Assembly (NCBI GenBank): GCA_963642885.1
Contig: CAVIJI010000003.1
Location: forward strand, 1 to 64,000
Source of the DNA: UMGS1696 sp963642885
GTDB taxonomy: Bacteria; Bacillota; Clostridia; Oscillospirales; CAG-272
Direction: 5' to 3'
Length of the DNA: 64,000 bases
Each line of letters opens with the position of its first letter. Positions within the stretch are counted from its first letter, which is position 1. This document shows positions 7,131-14,740 of this stretch, piece after piece. The notes beneath the pieces were generated by a model. The model was not told the DNA's origin, ran no database searches, and saw only the letters and a list, made by a program, of their open reading frames with translations. The translations under genes and the position numbers were made by a program.

Positions 7131-7979
7131 TTACTTTATGAATCTTCTTAAATTATCAAGACCGATCTTTATGCCGCGCAGATTGTCTTCCATGCCTTCG
7201 AACTCAACCGTAACATATCCGTCGTATCCGTTTCTTTTAAGAGTCTGCAGGCTTTGATATACTTTTGCTTCTCCCTGACCGATTATAGCTCCGCGGATGT
7301 AGTTTCCGCCTCTTGTCTGGAACCAGCCTTCACCGGGGTTAATATCCATTCCCGATTTATAATGGAAATCCTTGGCATGAACATGGAATGCATAGGGAGC
7401 CATAATCGATACCGAAAGAGTCGGATCCTCATCGGCACACATAAAGTTTCCGCAGTCTACAAGCGCGCCGAAATTATCATGTGCAACAGCATTGATGAGA
7501 GACTCAACTCTTGCCGCGTCCTGTGAGAAATAACCGTGGTTTTCGGTCATTGTTCTGATTCCCATCTGTTCGGCATATTTTGTAACCTCACGACAGCCTT
7601 CCACAAGCGAAGGAAGTGCGTTCTGGTACCCTCTCGAATGCTTCTGCGATGCCGGATAACCGTAACATACGTCATGACGAAGCAGTTTCATTCCGCATTC
7701 GGCGGCAAAATCTATGTGCTTTCTTAAACGTTCGATTTCTCCCTTTATATCATTGCTGAGGAAATTCGCGCCGACGGCAAGCACTACCGGTGTGATTCCG
7801 CGCTCGGCACAGCGCTCTTTGATTTTCTTGGCGGCATCCTTATCATTCATATAGGAACCATCCGTGAATTCGATTCCTTCAAAGCCCATTTCGGCAGCTT
7901 TATCGATTATGCCGAGATAACCGAGCTTATCCTCCGAAAAATATGAGCCGAAGCTGTAAGATGTAACACTGGTCTTCAT
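7131..7979 (-). CDS. Sugar phosphate isomerase/epimerase-like TIM-barrel protein
   Basis: A 282-residue member of the xylose-isomerase-like TIM-barrel superfamily (AP_endonuc_2). Metal-ligand type segments can be followed along the barrel: FEGIEFTDG near the N-terminus, MTENHGYF in the middle (Glu), FGALVDCGNF (Asp), FHVHAKDFH (His-x-His) and YVTVEFEGMED near the end (Glu). Relatives are cytoplasmic isomerases or epimerases of ketoses, inosose dehydratases or hydroxypyruvate isomerases; the substrate is open. ATG 7979 follows GGGAGG. It is a single-gene unit, divergent from acpP, with a hairpin after its stop. Confidence 0.85.
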   Translation of the reverse strand: MKTSVTSYSFGSYFSEDKLGYLGIIDKAAEMGFEGIEFTDGSYMNDKDAAKKIKERCAERGITPVVLAVGANFLSNDIKGEIERLRKHIDFAAECGMKLLRHDVCYGYPASQKHSRGYQNALPSLVEGCREVTKYAEQMGIRTMTENHGYFSQDAARVESLINAVAHDNFGALVDCGNFMCADEDPTLSVSIMAPYAFHVHAKDFHYKSGMDINPGEGWFQTRGGNYIRGAIIGQGEAKVYQSLQTLKRNGYDGYVTVEFEGMEDNLRGIKIGLDNLRRFIK

Positions 7980-8101
7980 AAATAACCTCCCGGTAAATAA
8001 ATATTTAACATTTCAGAGGTCAACATCACCTCTTTATTACGTTCATTATACACTATAGAATCAACATTTTCAATAAGATTTTTAAATTTTAGAAAAAAAC
8101 C

Positions 8102-8130
8102 TTGACATTGAGTCCGATAGTATTTATAAT
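8102..8130 (+). promoter_or_regulatory. Promoter of acpP
   Basis: TTGACA (8102-8107) and TATAAT (8125-8130) with a 17-bp spacer, both full consensus, 65 bp ahead of the acyl carrier protein start. A strong promoter fits an abundant protein. Confidence 0.85.
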
Positions 8131-8194
8131 ATTCATGTTGGATTTAAACTGACAGATTATATTTTATTTGTCTATATACTTAAGGAGTAAAGAT

Positions 8195-8425
8195 ATGTTT
8201 GATAAGGTTAAGGCTCTTCTTGTTGATGAGCTTAATATCAATGAGGCTGACATCACACCTTCCGCTGAGCTTGTTACCGATCTCGGTATAAACTCACTCG
8301 AGCTTGCCGATCTCGTTCTTCTGTGCGAAGAAAAGTTTGACATCGAAATCGGAGATGATGAGATTCACAAATTCATCACCGTCGGTGATGTTGCCGATTA
8401 CCTGACTGAAGCAACTTCGAAATAA
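8195..8425 (+). CDS. acpP: Acyl carrier protein
   Basis: A 76-residue acidic carrier for fatty acid (or related) synthesis. The phosphopantetheine serine is in LGINSLELADLV, where the more common Asp-Ser-Leu is Asn-Ser-Leu. The rest (FDKVKALLVDEL at the start, CEEKFDIEIGDDE in helix III, DVADYL near the end) is standard. The start is ATG 8195, with AAGGAG 8 bp upstream. It is not flanked by fab genes; downstream is a wall/exopolysaccharide-type glycosyltransferase separated by a terminator. Housekeeping AcpP is the simplest reading, although a dedicated carrier for another pathway cannot be excluded. Confidence 0.93.
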   Translation: MFDKVKALLVDELNINEADITPSAELVTDLGINSLELADLVLLCEEKFDIEIGDDEIHKFITVGDVADYLTEATSK

Positions 8426-8468
8426 ATTGTCTGCGTACTTAACTTTGATATAGCAAATTGTTTAACCG

Positions 8469-8499
8469 AAACGTGTCACGGATGCGACACGTTTTCTTT
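8469..8499 (+). terminator. Rho-independent terminator of acpP
   Basis: AACGTGTC and GACACGTT form an 8-9 bp stem with an 8-base loop, followed by TTTCTTTG on the plus strand. Confidence 0.85.
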
Positions 8500-8525
8500 G
8501 TAAATTCATATTGGAGCATTGCGTG

Positions 8526-9302
8526 ATGAAGAATAGGAATACACCTGCCAAAATTAATATACGCGGCGTAATATTTGACAATGTTACCTTTGACGAAGCT
8601 GTCGCACGCCTGTTATCATATCTCGAGAGCGGTCAAAAATGCGCACTGTTCACTCCCAACTCGGAGATAGTGCAGTCATGTATAGACGACAACAGTCTTT
8701 ATACGATAATTAATTCGGCACAGCTGATTATACCCGACGGTATCGGCGTAGTTAAAGCAGGCAGAATACTCTCCACTCCGTTCAAAGGCGGAAAGGTTGC
8801 CGGTATCGAGGTCGGTGAAGAGCTCATCCGCCGCATTGCGGGCTCAAAGCACGGTGTTTATCTGCTCGGCGGAAAACCGGGTATCGCCGAAGCTGCGCGT
8901 GATAAGCTTCTCGAGAAATATCCCGGTGTTATTTTTGTCGGCTGCCATGACGGATATTTCAAAAAAGACGGTGAGGAAAATGATGATGTCATCCGTGAAA
9001 TCAACGAAAGCGGTGCCGATATACTTTTTGTGTGCCTCGGCTGTCCCGCTCAGGAAAAATGGATATACAACAATCGTGACCGTCTTGACAGTGCCGTACT
9101 GTTTTTAGCGCTCGGGGGCTCTCTCGACGGATATTCGGGTAATGTAAAGCGTGCGCCGAAAATATTCATAAAGCTCGGCTTGGAATGGTTTTACAGGCTT
9201 ATTTGCGAGCCGAAACGTTTGGGAAGGATGATGAAGCTGCCGAAATTCTACTTCGGAACATGGCTTTACAAGCTTTCGGGTCGAAATAAAAAAGAAAAAT
9301 AA
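8526..9302 (+). CDS. WecG/TagA/CpsF family glycosyltransferase
   Basis: A 258-residue GT26 glycosyltransferase. TagA-type members add ManNAc to GlcNAc-undecaprenyl-PP in wall teichoic acid linkage units, WecG-type add ManNAcA in other polymers. Family signatures are LFTPNSEIV, PDGIGVVKAGRI, GVYLLGGKPGIAE, FVGCHDGYF, LFVCLGCPAQEKWI and LGGSLDGYSGNVKRAPK, the last holding the catalytic region. The C-terminus (LGLEWFYRLICEPKRLGR) is the membrane-associated tail. ATG 8526 is chosen because GGAG lies 9 bp upstream; GTG 8523 and TTG 8511 are in-frame alternatives. No other teichoic acid genes are present in the window. Confidence 0.92.
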   Translation: MKNRNTPAKINIRGVIFDNVTFDEAVARLLSYLESGQKCALFTPNSEIVQSCIDDNSLYTIINSAQLIIPDGIGVVKAGRILSTPFKGGKVAGIEVGEELIRRIAGSKHGVYLLGGKPGIAEAARDKLLEKYPGVIFVGCHDGYFKKDGEENDDVIREINESGADILFVCLGCPAQEKWIYNNRDRLDSAVLFLALGGSLDGYSGNVKRAPKIFIKLGLEWFYRLICEPKRLGRMMKLPKFYFGTWLYKLSGRNKKEK

Positions 9303-9312
9303 ACATATACGT

Positions 9313-9353
9313 GATATGCACCTCGATTTTGTTTGTATTTCGAGGTGCATATC
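9313..9353 (+). terminator. 14-bp hairpin after the glycosyltransferase gene
   Basis: GATATGCACCTCGA (9313-9326) and its complement (9340-9353) with a 13-base loop lie 10 bp after the stop; only a weak T-run follows, so termination is probable rather than certain. Confidence 0.65.
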
Positions 9354-9373
9354 TCGGTTTAAGAGAAAGATAA

Positions 9374-10183
9374 ATGAAGTACACAAAACAAAAAATATCA
9401 ATCGATTCGGACCATATGAAGCTGTCGGTACTCGTGTTCACACCCGCGGATAAACAGGCAAATCATCCTGGTGTTCTCTGGATTCACGGAGGCGGATATG
9501 TTACGGGTATGGCTGAAATGTTCTATATTACAAGAGCAAAAGATCTCGTTTTAAAATGCGGTGCCGTCGTTGTTGTTCCCGAGTACAGACTTGCGGGAAA
9601 AGCACCTTATCCCGCCGCACTTCGCGACTGCCATAATACGCTTGTATGGATGTACGAACACGCTGAGGAACTCCTTATTCGTAAAAATCAAATAATGGTC
9701 GGCGGAGAAAGTGCCGGCGGAGGGCTGACCGCGTCGTTATGTATGTACGAACATGACACAGGCGGTGTAAAAATAGCATATCAGATGCCGCTTTACCCAA
9801 TGCTCGATTGCTTTGACACCGTATCATCCGAAAATAACAATTCACCTGTATGGAACACCAAACGCAACCATTACGGATGGGCAAAATACCTCGGAAATAT
9901 CGACAGGAGCTGTGTGCCGTGTTATGCTTCTCCGTCAAGAAGGAACGATTATTCTTCCCTTCCGCCCGCATATACTTATGTGTCCGACGCAGAACCGTTT
10001 TATGCCGAAACAATCGAGTACATCGAGAATTTGAAAAAAGCCGGAGTACATGCCTCTCTCGACATATACCCCGGATTATTTCACGCGTTCGACATCATGC
10101 TGCCTTTTCACAAATTAAGCCGCACCGCAGCCGAAAAATTCCGTTCGGAATTCATGTACGCTGCCGAGCACTACTTTACTTAA
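9374..10183 (+). CDS. Alpha/beta hydrolase (HSL-type esterase)
   Basis: A 269-residue cytoplasmic hydrolase of the hormone-sensitive-lipase group. The oxyanion motif HGGGY (His38-Gly41) and the nucleophile elbow GESAGG with Ser113 are clear; His237 in YPGLFHAFD is the catalytic histidine and the Asp is likely in YVSDAEPFY. Such enzymes cleave short acyl esters, for instance acetyl groups from sugars or antibiotics. There is no signal peptide. It follows the glycosyltransferase with a hairpin between them and ends 7 bp from the convergent serine hydrolase, leaving no room for separate terminators. Confidence 0.9.
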   Translation: MKYTKQKISIDSDHMKLSVLVFTPADKQANHPGVLWIHGGGYVTGMAEMFYITRAKDLVLKCGAVVVVPEYRLAGKAPYPAALRDCHNTLVWMYEHAEELLIRKNQIMVGGESAGGGLTASLCMYEHDTGGVKIAYQMPLYPMLDCFDTVSSENNNSPVWNTKRNHYGWAKYLGNIDRSCVPCYASPSRRNDYSSLPPAYTYVSDAEPFYAETIEYIENLKKAGVHASLDIYPGLFHAFDIMLPFHKLSRTAAEKFRSEFMYAAEHYFT

Positions 10184-10190
10184 CGCGGTA

Positions 10191-11540
10191 TTACTGTCCC
10201 GCATAGTATTTTTCCGCATGAATTGCTTTTACGGCATCTGTTACATCCGCAAAATAACCGAGAGGTTCCTCTCCGCCGTCTTCGTAATCGGTCATCAGCA
10301 CTATAATATACGGGTGTTCATCATATATTATCGCCATGTCGTGAAATGCTCCGAGATCCCAGCCGTATTTATGTACAACATCACACGATTCGTAATTATC
10401 GCTTATCATTTCGGGATGCTTTGAATTAATCATGCATTCCTTCATATTTTCGGCGAGCTCACTGCCCGATTCGAGATAATCGTATAGCTTCAGCATAAAC
10501 TTAACACAGTCATCCGCAGACAAATACATCTCCGGTAAATTTTCGTCTGTTATACCGATTTCCGTCATTTTCTCGTAAAAGCACTCGTACCCGAAGCGTG
10601 CTTTCAGCTGTGCGAACGCGATGTTATCGCTGTATAACAATGCGTAGTCTATCAGCTCCAGCCATGTCAGCTCGAATCCGTCTTCTTCCTCGGAAATTTT
10701 ACTTGAGCCCCCTTCATACATCGATGATGAATCATAAACCCATTTTTCTCCGAAGTTGTACTTTTCTTCGCCGCCGAGATAAATTATATTGCCGTCATCG
10801 TCATAGTTCGGATGCTTTCCTTCGAAAAGAGGGCTACCGTTTTTATCGTAAAGTGGATTTCCATCCGCATCGAAATCATGCTTATTTTTTTCGAATTGCT
10901 CGATCTCACATAAAACCGAATATATATACGGTGCCTTTATTAAGCTTGCCGCATATCTGATTGTATCTGCGTTGTACTCAATCGTTGTTCCGGATTCGAT
11001 ATCATAATAAGCGAACGACAGCTCGGGATATACTTTTACAAATTCGCCCGAACCGTCGTTTTTTCTCGCCCATCTCAACGGTGCACCATTGTCAAGCAAT
11101 GAAATCAGCTGTTCTTCCGCGGTTGCTTTGCTGTCATCGTTTGTGACAACATTAATATCGTTGTCGCCGTCCGATACGGCTGTTTCCGTCGTGTCGTTTT
11201 TCTCGGAATCAAAAGTATTTACTGCCGATGACGTGTTGTCATCCACACCGACTGCCTGTTCGGCATCTGTTTCAACCTCATCAGTTTCAATCAGAGTTTC
11301 ATCGGTATTCTCAGACGAAATAAAAAGCGGCTCCCCGCTCATTTCATCAGAATAAATGATTTCGGTTTCCGCTTCCGTATCATTTGATTTGTTCGTTTCC
11401 GCAATAATCCGACTTTGCTCATCGGTCGATCCTATAGAGCTCATGTTATACGAATTGCCAAGCATGACCGCCGACGCGAGTATAAACAGTGCAGCCGTTC
11501 CCAAAGCAACTATCGCGGTTATTTGTTTTCTGTCATTCAT
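10191..11540 (-). CDS. Membrane-anchored beta-lactamase-like serine hydrolase
   Basis: A 449-residue protein with one N-terminal membrane segment (residues 6-28), an acidic Thr/Glu/Asp-rich linker of about 110 residues, and an outside domain of the class A beta-lactamase / PBP fold. The active-site trio is present: Ser199-x-x-Lys202 (SLIK), Ser304-Asp305-Asn306 (SDN) and Lys391-Tyr392-Gly393 in place of the usual KTG. This pattern occurs in beta-lactamase-like wall hydrolases, so peptidoglycan or peptide hydrolysis is as likely as antibiotic breakdown. An Asp-rich insertion (HDFDADGNPLYDKNG) splits the first and second motifs. It is followed upstream by a DivIC-like gene 39 bp away, same strand. 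Confidence 0.82.
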   Translation of the reverse strand: MNDRKQITAIVALGTAALFILASAVMLGNSYNMSSIGSTDEQSRIIAETNKSNDTEAETEIIYSDEMSGEPLFISSENTDETLIETDEVETDAEQAVGVDDNTSSAVNTFDSEKNDTTETAVSDGDNDINVVTNDDSKATAEEQLISLLDNGAPLRWARKNDGSGEFVKVYPELSFAYYDIESGTTIEYNADTIRYAASLIKAPYIYSVLCEIEQFEKNKHDFDADGNPLYDKNGSPLFEGKHPNYDDDGNIIYLGGEEKYNFGEKWVYDSSSMYEGGSSKISEEEDGFELTWLELIDYALLYSDNIAFAQLKARFGYECFYEKMTEIGITDENLPEMYLSADDCVKFMLKLYDYLESGSELAENMKECMINSKHPEMISDNYESCDVVHKYGWDLGAFHDMAIIYDEHPYIIVLMTDYEDGGEEPLGYFADVTDAVKAIHAEKYYAGQ

Positions 11541-11579
11541 TTTTAAGCCTTTGCATTTATCGAATTTCCGTTTTCGGCA

Positions 11580-11873
11580 TTAGTCTCCGCTGCCGCTGTA
11601 ATAAATTATTTCCTGCGGATATCTTAATCCCAATTTATCATGTGCGATTTCGGCAACATAATCGTCATCAAACGGACGGTCTATGTCCGCCTGAAGTTCG
11701 GATATATATTCTTCCATGTCGTTAACTTCCTCACGAAGCGTATCCGCTCTCGCCTCAAGCTCACTTTGACGCAATCTTAAGATCATAAAAGTTACTGTGA
11801 AGAGAACCAACAACATAAGTATGGCAATTCTGGCAACAGTATTCTTAAAAAGCTCTTTCATATCATTAATCAC
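11580..11873 (-). CDS. Septum formation initiator, DivIC/FtsB family
   Basis: A 97-residue bitopic membrane protein of the divisome, normally in complex with FtsL and DivIB/FtsQ. After a short cytoplasmic N-terminus comes one membrane helix (ARIAILMLLVLFTVTFMILRL), a coiled coil (QSELEARADTLREEVNDMEEYISELQADID) and the family ending DDDYVAEIAHDKLGLRYPQEIIY. Length and layout fit DivIC. The start may be GTG 11873 or ATG 11861; neither has a strong ribosome binding site. It is probably co-transcribed with the downstream serine hydrolase, linking that enzyme to wall synthesis at division. Confidence 0.88.
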   Translation of the reverse strand: MINDMKELFKNTVARIAILMLLVLFTVTFMILRLRQSELEARADTLREEVNDMEEYISELQADIDRPFDDDYVAEIAHDKLGLRYPQEIIYYSGSGD

Positions 11874-12070
11874 TTTTCTTTCTCAAACAGTGTCCGAGCA
11901 TACTATTTGTTATAGTACGTTATTAAATTTACCCACGCTAATTATAACCTATCGGAGCATAAAAATCAAGTATTAAAACAATTTTATCGTTGAGTAATAT
12001 TATTGAGCATGAAAAATGCTCGGCAATCATCGGCTTAACAGTAATAAGGAACTAATTCGACTTTATTTAC

Positions 12071-12082
12071 TGTCAGCTGACA
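12071..12082. promoter_or_regulatory. 12-bp perfect palindrome
   Basis: TGTCAGCTGACA sits in the gap between the DivIC-like gene and the GC-rich block, 16 bp before the long hairpin at 12098. It may be a protein-binding site; nothing more can be said. Confidence 0.3.
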
Positions 12083-12097
12083 TTTTCGGGTGCACGT

Positions 12098-12150
12098 AAC
12101 AGAAGCAAAAAACGAATGCATTTCGGGTGCATTCGTTTTTTGCTTCTGTT
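12098..12150. terminator. 23-bp perfect hairpin closing the lipoprotein operon
   Basis: A perfect 23-bp stem (12098-12120 with 12128-12150) around a 7-base loop TTTCGGG. Each arm carries a run of six A or six T, so it can work as a terminator in both directions. It lies 41 bp after the last gene of the minus-strand block and marks the left border of the GC-rich region. Confidence 0.85.
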
Positions 12151-12190
12151 TTTCGTTATTCCTACTGTCGCCGTTGGCGGAGATTTCTTC

Positions 12191-12385
12191 TTACGATATC
12201 GGCGGTTGGTTCCGCACGGCTTCCACAAACAAAACGGTCAGTCCGATATATGCGGCGCTTGCCAATGCCAGCAGGACGCAGAGGATGACGCAAACGATTT
12301 GAACCGATTTCCGCAGGTAACGTCGTGAGAGAGCTATTCCCAGCAGCGACAGCACCAGCAGTACCACAGCGAGCCAAAGAGGCAT
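12191..12385 (-). CDS. Small two-helix membrane protein
   Basis: A 64-residue protein with two membrane helices (LWLAVVLLVLSLLGIAL and IVCVILCVLLALASAAYIGL) joined by a short basic loop (SRRYLRKS), predicting both ends outside or both inside with a charged turn. I do not recognise the family. ATG 12385 is preceded by AGAGGAGG, a strong ribosome binding site with 8-bp spacing, which supports translation. It is the last gene of the minus-strand lipoprotein operon, 14 bp after the membrane protein gene at 12400, and is followed by the strong hairpin. Confidence 0.65.
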   Translation of the reverse strand: MPLWLAVVLLVLSLLGIALSRRYLRKSVQIVCVILCVLLALASAAYIGLTVLFVEAVRNQPPIS

Positions 12386-12399
12386 ATTTTCCACCTCCT

Positions 12400-13278
12400 C
12401 TACGCATCGCGGAATGCGTCAATCATATCCGTGAACCAGCTCAGCTCACGGGCAAAGCGCCGTTTCAACTGCTCCGTCGTCTCCCGACCCTTGCCGATAT
12501 CGAAAAAGCCGTGTCCGCTGTGGACGGCAAGATACAGCTTACCGTCACGATTGAGATTCACGGCAAATTTACCGATGGAAGAATCCGCCAGTGCCATGAT
12601 TCGCTCCATGCGCTCGGGAGTCAGGACACAAAGGGCCGCCTGCATATCGTCGCTGCTCAGATTGAAGCGTTTGTCAAAGGCCTCGTTTCCTGTTTTGATG
12701 GTTTGGGCACTGAACAGCTTATCCAGCCCTTCTCTCGGCCAGATGGTCAGCCATGCGGGAAATTCCCGTTTCAGCAGGCACAGCATCCACTGACCGGTGT
12801 AGACCTCCTGCTCGTTCTTTTCCCACAGGCCCGTCTCTTCCCGCTGAACCTCGTCCACTTCCGTCAGCCTGACGGTACACAGCTCCGTGGTCAGCCCCTG
12901 ATAGATTCCACGGACATACCCGCTACCGCTGCAATGGGTGTGGACGGGCAAGGGTATGTTTGTGTCCTTCGCGTCCAAAAGATGCGGTTCGAGGTTCATC
13001 TGTACGTTTTCAAAGGCAGCGCCTACAACGTCCTGTGCAATAGCTTCAAAGGCCTGCTGGTTTGCATTGCCCTTGGACTTGCCCTGCACCATCTGCCCCA
13101 AGCCGAGGATTACGCCGCCAATGGCTACCAGCACGATATTGCCGCCCAGAATGATACCTGCGATGGCGACCACACCGCCCAGCAGCGAAAGGAGTTTTCC
13201 GCCCATCTTGACGCCCTTGCTCTTGCGCAGTTCCTGCGCCAACTGTTCATCCGTCATACTTCTGCTTGTTTCTTTCAT
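12400..13278 (-). CDS. Membrane protein with N-terminal TDEQL motif and two hydrophobic segments
   Basis: A 292-residue protein of unknown function. The N-terminus (SMTDEQLAQELRKSKG) is followed by two short glycine-rich hydrophobic segments (KLLSLLGGVVAIAGIILG and IVLVAIGGVILGLGQMV) and a large soluble domain of about 210 residues. The layout and the TDE-QL start are shared with its upstream neighbour at 13247-14233, so the two are paralogs. The start is ATG 13278 with AAGGAG 6 bp upstream. The gene overlaps the end of its paralog by 32 bp, so translation is probably coupled. The soluble part may sense or bind a ligand, but nothing specific is visible. Confidence 0.75.
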   Translation of the reverse strand: MKETSRSMTDEQLAQELRKSKGVKMGGKLLSLLGGVVAIAGIILGGNIVLVAIGGVILGLGQMVQGKSKGNANQQAFEAIAQDVVGAAFENVQMNLEPHLLDAKDTNIPLPVHTHCSGSGYVRGIYQGLTTELCTVRLTEVDEVQREETGLWEKNEQEVYTGQWMLCLLKREFPAWLTIWPREGLDKLFSAQTIKTGNEAFDKRFNLSSDDMQAALCVLTPERMERIMALADSSIGKFAVNLNRDGKLYLAVHSGHGFFDIGKGRETTEQLKRRFARELSWFTDMIDAFRDA

Positions 13279-14233
13279 TGTTTTCTCCTTCTTCCGCCGC
13301 ACCGTTCAGAGCGGGGCTTTCCGTTATCAGATCCAGCAGATTGCCCATACCGTTCAGCGAGGCGATGAACCACTTGCGGATGCCGTCGATGTCCCGCAGA
13401 TCCAGCTCCTCCGGAACGCCCGCAAACACATACCGTGTGTTCAGTGCCAGCGTCAGATCGCCGTCACGGAGGATAAGGCAGCACAGCTTAGTACTGCGGG
13501 ACGATTCCTCCAGCTTCTGTACCAGGTCACGCAGCTGCGGCGTGACCTGATCGTCCGCCTCACGGCCATCCGCCGTGTGAGCGGAAAAGTACTTTCTAAA
13601 AGCAGCAGGGTCGGTGATGTCGTCCTTCTTTCGCTCCCGGAACATGTCGTTCAAGGCGATGTCCGGTGCCGTGTCACAGATATCCTTGCAGCGGACCACG
13701 ATGCCGTGGAACAGCGTCTCGGTTCGAGTCATCCAGTTTTCGTTATCTGGGCCGGACTTTTCATCAACGGTGCGGCGCAGCTCCACATTGGCCGCGGAGA
13801 AACGCAGCCCCTTGTGCTCGCCCTCGTGGAAGTCCGTCACGGTACACTCTGTAAAGGAAACCGTCGACAGCTTTGCCGCCTGTAGGTACGCCCAGTCGAT
13901 AGGCAGCGTGGCCGTCTCCGGCTCAGGGCCGAAGGCTTTTGTCAACTCCGTACGGAAGAAGTCGCCCAGCACCTGCTGCATCAGAGCTTTTTTCTTCGTT
14001 TGGGCGGGCTTTGCCACCAGCAGGAACAGTGCCACGCCGGGGAACGCCAAAGCGCAGACCAAAATGGGGTCACGCTGTATAAACATCGAAATACACGCGG
14101 CGATCACCAGAATAACGCCCAGCGATATGCTGATGCTCTCCGTTCTCTGATAGCTTCCAAGCTTCTTTGACAGTTCCTCGTCCGTCATGCGCTCGGTACA
14201 CGAAGCGTCAAAGTCATTGCGTTTTTTTCCCAT
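13247..14233 (-). CDS. Membrane protein with N-terminal TDEEL motif, paralog of the next gene
   Basis: A 328-residue protein: an N-terminal ERMTDEELSKKLGSYQ segment, two membrane helices (ISISLGVILVIAACISMF and PILVCALAFPGVALFLLVA), then a soluble domain of about 230 residues with mixed strands and helices. It shares its N-terminal motif and topology with the gene at 12400-13278, but the soluble parts have diverged. ATG 14233 follows GAGGAGGG. It starts 15 bp after the lipoprotein gene at 14249. Function is unknown; association with lipoproteins and a MalT-like regulator suggests an envelope role. Confidence 0.78.
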   Translation of the reverse strand: MGKKRNDFDASCTERMTDEELSKKLGSYQRTESISISLGVILVIAACISMFIQRDPILVCALAFPGVALFLLVAKPAQTKKKALMQQVLGDFFRTELTKAFGPEPETATLPIDWAYLQAAKLSTVSFTECTVTDFHEGEHKGLRFSAANVELRRTVDEKSGPDNENWMTRTETLFHGIVVRCKDICDTAPDIALNDMFRERKKDDITDPAAFRKYFSAHTADGREADDQVTPQLRDLVQKLEESSRSTKLCCLILRDGDLTLALNTRYVFAGVPEELDLRDIDGIRKWFIASLNGMGNLLDLITESPALNGAAEEGENNERNKQKYDG

Positions 14234-14248
14234 CGCTTTCCCTCCTCA

Positions 14249-14722
14249 TTAGCGGCAAAGGCCCACATACTCGATGATATCATCTCCGCTGACGGCAACT
14301 GTGGAGAGGTCCTCTCTGAAGACATAGTGCTCCACAGAGTCCCAGATCCAGATCAGTTCGGTGGCGTCACCGTTTTCGTGGATGAAGCTCACCAGCACAT
14401 CGCTCTCCCCGTCACCGTCGATGTCATCGAAGGAGATGGCGTTGAAGGTCTGCCCCGCATCCGGAATGTTCATGGGAAAGGACACGCTGTCGAACAACAC
14501 CTGCTCCGGCAGATCACGGTAGAAAGCCGCACTGCTCTCGCTCACCGTGACCAGCACGTCCACGTTCTCGCCGTCACGGGTGATGGTACCGCTGCCGACT
14601 ACCATGCCTGTCGTACGCCAGTCATTTCCCACGACATCGTCAGAATTACCGCAGGCGGCAAGGCTCAGGCAGAGTGCCATAACCGGCACAGGGATAAAAA
14701 TATGTTTCAATCCATTCTTCAT
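14249..14722 (-). CDS. Lipoprotein of unknown function (157 aa)
   Basis: A small lipoprotein. The signal peptide ends in a lipobox, SLAACGNSDD, with Cys24 or so as the modified residue. The mature part (about 130 residues) has FNAISFDDIDGDGESDVLVSF, an Asp-rich repeat of the FG-GAP / integrin-alpha or dockerin-like calcium-binding type (DxDGDGxxD), followed by ELIWIWDSVEHYVF. Such repeats usually sit in VCBS-like beta-propeller blades; here only one is visible. It lies between two other lipoprotein-type genes in the same operon and is separated by 18 bp from the gene interrupted by the N run. Confidence 0.82.
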   Translation of the reverse strand: MKNGLKHIFIPVPVMALCLSLAACGNSDDVVGNDWRTTGMVVGSGTITRDGENVDVLVTVSESSAAFYRDLPEQVLFDSVSFPMNIPDAGQTFNAISFDDIDGDGESDVLVSFIHENGDATELIWIWDSVEHYVFREDLSTVAVSGDDIIEYVGLCR

Positions 14723-14740
14723 GATTCGTCTTCCTTTCCA

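Noticed and set aside
12325..13368. Long plus-strand open frame of 347 codons
   Set aside because: It lies opposite the GC-rich membrane protein genes, has no ribosome binding site and no recognisable domain; it is a shadow caused by high G/C at third positions.
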